Shown: piece after piece, positions 21,372 through 24,171 of the stretch
Layout: the number at the start of each line of letters is the position of its first letter
Numbering within the stretch: the stretch's first letter is position 1
Virus record (IMG/VR): IMGVR_UViG_3300036715_001058
Coordinates: 1 to 24,171 of that record
From: a virus
DNA: 24,171 nucleotides
Direction: 5' to 3' (one strand)
Program-made: the position numbers and the translations under genes
The notes under the pieces: generated by a model
The model's database searches: none
Seen by the model: the letters and a program-made list of their open reading frames with translations, nothing else
Told to the model about the DNA's origin: nothing

Positions 21372-21434
21372 AGCTTTCGGACAGCCAATGCTGAGGCTTT
21401 GCCACGTCCGCCTTTTAACAACTCGGAGAAGACT

Positions 21435-21815
21435 ATGACTACAGACGACGCACGCCCACAAACGCCGATTACGATCACTACTAATTCGGCACGTTTTGCA
21501 CTCGGGCGAGTTGTCGCCACACCCGGCGCATTGGCACTGCTGCAAGCGACTGGACGCAGTGCCATTAGCCTGCTTGCACGCCACATGCACGGCGATTTCG
21601 GGGACGTCTGTAAGGACGACTCGGTGTTGAACAAATTGGCAATTACTGACGGCTCTCGCATCATGAGCGTGTACAGGCTTGTTGACGCGGAAAAGCTCAA
21701 GGTCACGCCGCAACAAAAGCGAGCTGAATTGCCTACTGTCTGGGTCATCACTGAAGGCGCGAACGATGAAGGGGAACGCGAGTGCACGACGTTGCTCTTG
21801 CCAGAGGACTACTGA
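21435..21815 (+). CDS. Plasmid/ICE-associated conserved protein, 126 aa
   Basis: The core matches a small conserved family common on proteobacterial plasmids and integrative elements and of unknown function: ARFALGRVVATPGALALL (residues 19-36), RHMHGDFGDVCKDDSVLN (49-66), GSRIMSVYRL (73-82), WVITEGANDE (103-112) and TTLLLPEDY at the C-terminus. It is longer than the usual roughly 90-100 residues because of a linker at about 85-100. ATG at 21435 has GGAG 6 nt upstream; longer frames run into the palindrome and are rejected. Its presence in a phage points to gene transfer from a plasmid or element. Confidence 0.8.
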   Translation: MTTDDARPQTPITITTNSARFALGRVVATPGALALLQATGRSAISLLARHMHGDFGDVCKDDSVLNKLAITDGSRIMSVYRLVDAEKLKVTPQQKRAELPTVWVITEGANDEGERECTTLLLPEDY

Positions 21816-21832
21816 ATGGCTAATAAATTCCA

Positions 21833-21861
21833 TTTAGAGGTCTCGAAAAGTGGAATATAAT
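21833..21861 (+). promoter_or_regulatory. Candidate promoter of the primase-helicase gene
   Basis: A perfect TATAAT -10 box (21856-21861) lies 17 nt after TTTAGA (21833-21838), which matches four of six consensus -35 positions. Transcription would start near 21868, 28 nt before the ATG at 21896. Confidence 0.5.
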
Positions 21862-21895
21862 CAACCGCTCACAAACTGAGCCAAACGGGGAGAAC

Positions 21896-24171
21896 ATGCT
21901 AACCACATTCTTTAAAGCAAGCATTCCGCTTACTAAGTCGTTCAAGAAAGAAAAAGACGGCACAATCAACAAAACCTCTTACCCGAATGTCTATGAGGTT
22001 ACATCTATAGCAGAAGATGTTAAAGACATGAAACAGTTTGCGGCAATGATCAAGAAACATGCAGGTTATGGTCATTGTCTGGTCAAAGGAAACCCAACAC
22101 GAGATCTGACTTCTGAATCTCGCGCAGGTACTACAGACAGTAATGCAGCAACCGAATGGATCGTATTCGACGTTGACGGATTACCGAACGTAAAAACCCC
22201 AGACGATTTTATGAAGCTGATCGGCTTCAGTAACGTATCGTATGTTGTCCAATATTCTGCCAGTTACGGCATAGAAAATAACGATCTGCGTTGCCATATA
22301 TTTGTGCGTATAGACAAACCGATGGCAGCTCCGCTGATTAAGCAATGGCTTATCCAATTGAACCATACAGTTCCTGCTCTACGCGATGCGATGACATTGA
22401 CTAAGACAGGCAACTCGTTGAGTTGGGCACTCGACATATCCGCTTGCCAGAACGATAAGCTGCTCTATATTGCACCGCCTAAATTAACAGGCATACGCGA
22501 TCCTCTCGGTAAAAGCCCACGTATCGATTACATTCAAAAATCGGCAGCATGTTTGACTATTGCAGGCGCGATCAACTCCACTACTCAGAACCGCAATCTG
22601 ACGAACAAGCGTATTAATGAGATACGCCTGTCTATGGGATACCCTGAGCGAAAAACATCATACAAAATGCACGGGAACATGGAAGTAATGGTGAAGCCGG
22701 ATAGCTGCATCGTCACTGACATCAAATCAGAACGCGGCTACGTGTATTTCAATCTTAACGGCGGAGATAGCTGGGGCTACTACCATCGGGAAGACAACCC
22801 AGACTACATCCTCAATTTTAAGGGTGAGCCTGCTTACCTCACAAAAGAACTGATCCCTGAATATTGGGAACAGATCACAACCGAAACAACGCGCATCAAT
22901 TCTAATGGCATCGTGTTTTTAGCGTTCTGCGATCGTAAGACAGGTGTGTACTGGCGGGGCACTTATGACGCCAGCACAAACTTCCTCAACATCAACATGG
23001 CGAAAAATGAGACGCAAGTGCGCCATTTTGCTAAGCAGAACGGTGTGCCTCTTGGGGAATACATCCCAGAATGGGATTTAATTTTCGACCCACAGGACAC
23101 GACACGTGTTGATGTACAGAACAAAGTCGTGAATTTGTTTGAGCCGACAGACTACATGCTGAAAAAGCCTCGGTCACAGCCTAACTGCCCTAAAGTCATC
23201 CATAAAGTTATCCATCATGCGCTAGGCAGCGACGATGCAGCATACGAGCACTTCATCAATTGGGTCGCGTTCATTCTGCAAAATCGCACTATGGCAAAAA
23301 CTGCCTGGATATTGACGGGTACACAAGGCACAGGCAAAGGTGTACTTATGGGTAAAATCCTGCGTCCTATTTTCGGCGTAAATCAGACTGCGGTACGTCG
23401 GGCCACAGAGCTGAACGAAAAATATAACGACTATATGGAACGAGCGCTGCTGTTCTTTGTTGACGAAATCGAGGTCAAGATATTCAGCAACGAAAAAGGC
23501 GTGATGGCCGATATCAAGAACTATATCGTCGAAGAATTGATCACGATTCGTGCGATGTATAAGACGGCTCGTGAAGTGCCAAATTACTGTTCGTTGATAT
23601 TCAATTCAAACAAACCTACACCAGTCACCATCGATAAGGAAGATCGCCGTTTTAACGTCGGCAAGTATCAGCCTGATAAGCTCGTACTCACAGATGCTGA
23701 GTACGACAATATCGAAAACGAGCTGCAAGCATTTCATGATCATCTCATGGGGATTCAAGTGGATACGCAAAAAGCGCGTACTCCATTAATGTCCCAAGAA
23801 CGTGACGAAATGATGTCGATCAGCGAGACGTCTTTGGACTCAGCAGTATCGGCTATGCGTGAAGGATCGTTAGAATTCTTCATCGAGCAGTTACCAACGA
23901 CAGACCGTTATATGCGCAATCAGATTGAGCGTAACCGAGTCGAAGACTATACCGATTGCCTGAAAGCAGTAATTGAGCATACGGATATGGAGACTGGTAT
24001 ATGCAAAATCAGTAGAGATACCCTGCGCGGATTACTGGAGTATGTAGTAGGCAATATCCCAGAATCCCCGCACAAGTTCACATCTATGCTCAAACACCAT
24101 CGCATACACATGAAGACAGTGCGCATCGGTAAAGAGACGCCATCCGGGACGACAGTTACATGGGTCGATCT
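21896..24171 (+). CDS. Primase-helicase (AEP-like primase plus SF3-type helicase), partial
   Basis: The frame from ATG 21896 (GGGGAG close upstream) is open to the window end, 758 codons. The N-terminal part shows the three motifs of an archaeo-eukaryotic-type primase: FDVDG (D92, D94), the LRCHIFV histidine (H134), and LDISACQ (D180). The C-terminal part is an SF3-like, DUF5906-type ATPase with Walker A GTQGTGKG (G475 to G482, K481), Walker B LLFFVDEIE (D523, E524), then FNSNKPTPVTIDKEDRRF with the sensor Asn and Arg finger region. It would prime and unwind DNA at the phage origin. The C-terminus is cut by the edge. Confidence 0.9.
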   Translation, partial: MLTTFFKASIPLTKSFKKEKDGTINKTSYPNVYEVTSIAEDVKDMKQFAAMIKKHAGYGHCLVKGNPTRDLTSESRAGTTDSNAATEWIVFDVDGLPNVKTPDDFMKLIGFSNVSYVVQYSASYGIENNDLRCHIFVRIDKPMAAPLIKQWLIQLNHTVPALRDAMTLTKTGNSLSWALDISACQNDKLLYIAPPKLTGIRDPLGKSPRIDYIQKSAACLTIAGAINSTTQNRNLTNKRINEIRLSMGYPERKTSYKMHGNMEVMVKPDSCIVTDIKSERGYVYFNLNGGDSWGYYHREDNPDYILNFKGEPAYLTKELIPEYWEQITTETTRINSNGIVFLAFCDRKTGVYWRGTYDASTNFLNINMAKNETQVRHFAKQNGVPLGEYIPEWDLIFDPQDTTRVDVQNKVVNLFEPTDYMLKKPRSQPNCPKVIHKVIHHALGSDDAAYEHFINWVAFILQNRTMAKTAWILTGTQGTGKGVLMGKILRPIFGVNQTAVRRATELNEKYNDYMERALLFFVDEIEVKIFSNEKGVMADIKNYIVEELITIRAMYKTAREVPNYCSLIFNSNKPTPVTIDKEDRRFNVGKYQPDKLVLTDAEYDNIENELQAFHDHLMGIQVDTQKARTPLMSQERDEMMSISETSLDSAVSAMREGSLEFFIEQLPTTDRYMRNQIERNRVEDYTDCLKAVIEHTDMETGICKISRDTLRGLLEYVVGNIPESPHKFTSMLKHHRIHMKTVRIGKETPSGTTVTWVD

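Noticed and set aside
21342-21434. Signal-peptide-like extension of the plasmid-family gene
   Set aside because: It begins at a TTG inside the palindrome, and the palindrome creates the same hydrophobic peptide on the other strand. The internal ATG with GGAG is far better.

Overview
The window is a contiguous piece of a tailed, probably short-tailed (podovirus-like) bacteriophage. About 15 kb of virion and lysis genes lie head to tail on the minus strand, and about 9 kb of small early genes and replication genes lie on the plus strand. The two blocks diverge from an A-tract-rich region near 14.9-15.0 kb. Strong Shine-Dalgarno (SD) sequences, dense packing with 1-20 nt overlaps, and recognisable families support a phage of a Gram-negative, probably proteobacterial, host: Terminase_2 small subunit, GKS-type large terminase, P22-type portal, N4 gp56-like/DUF4043 capsid, GH24 lysozyme and a primase-helicase. 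No integrase, repressor, tRNA or CRISPR array is visible, so the lifestyle cannot be decided here.

Minus strand, in order of transcription from 14.9 kb down to 1: small and large terminase, portal, a Dps/ferritin-like phage protein, a scaffold-like protein, a bidirectional terminator and structured leader, the major capsid protein and a probable head decoration protein, then a second terminator. These are followed by a small conserved protein, a head-tail adaptor-like protein, a run of beta-rich fibre or appendage proteins (one with a short collagen-like repeat), and a truncated fibre-gene remnant. Next come a fibre-assembly-like gene, a lysis cluster (two overlapping membrane reading frames, a TM-plus-coiled-coil protein, holin, lysozyme), a beta-rich virion protein, and two tandem paralogous small structural genes, the second cut by the window edge.

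Plus strand: an array of small early genes (57, 91, 96, 24, 65, 160, 95, 74, 59 and 59 aa), several too short for usual gene callers. Most intergenic gaps in the first part hold a stem-loop of one family: the stems differ in sequence but keep pairing by compensatory changes, and the loops are ACC-rich (AACCCCA, AACACCA). Four of the seven also share a 3' flank resembling ACTCATTCTGCTT. A 300-bp AT-rich region at 17.49-17.79 kb carries seven copies of TGTTGGGA in both orientations and looks like a replication origin with iterons. Further right lie three larger genes of unknown function (one with an internal duplication), a 61-nt perfect palindrome, a gene of a family usually seen on plasmids and integrative elements, and a two-domain primase-helicase that runs off the right edge.

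The most unusual items are the covarying intergenic stem-loop family, the iteron array, the 61-nt palindrome with flanking 10-nt direct repeats, the overlapping membrane frames in the lysis cluster, and the broken fibre gene with a G8 tract.
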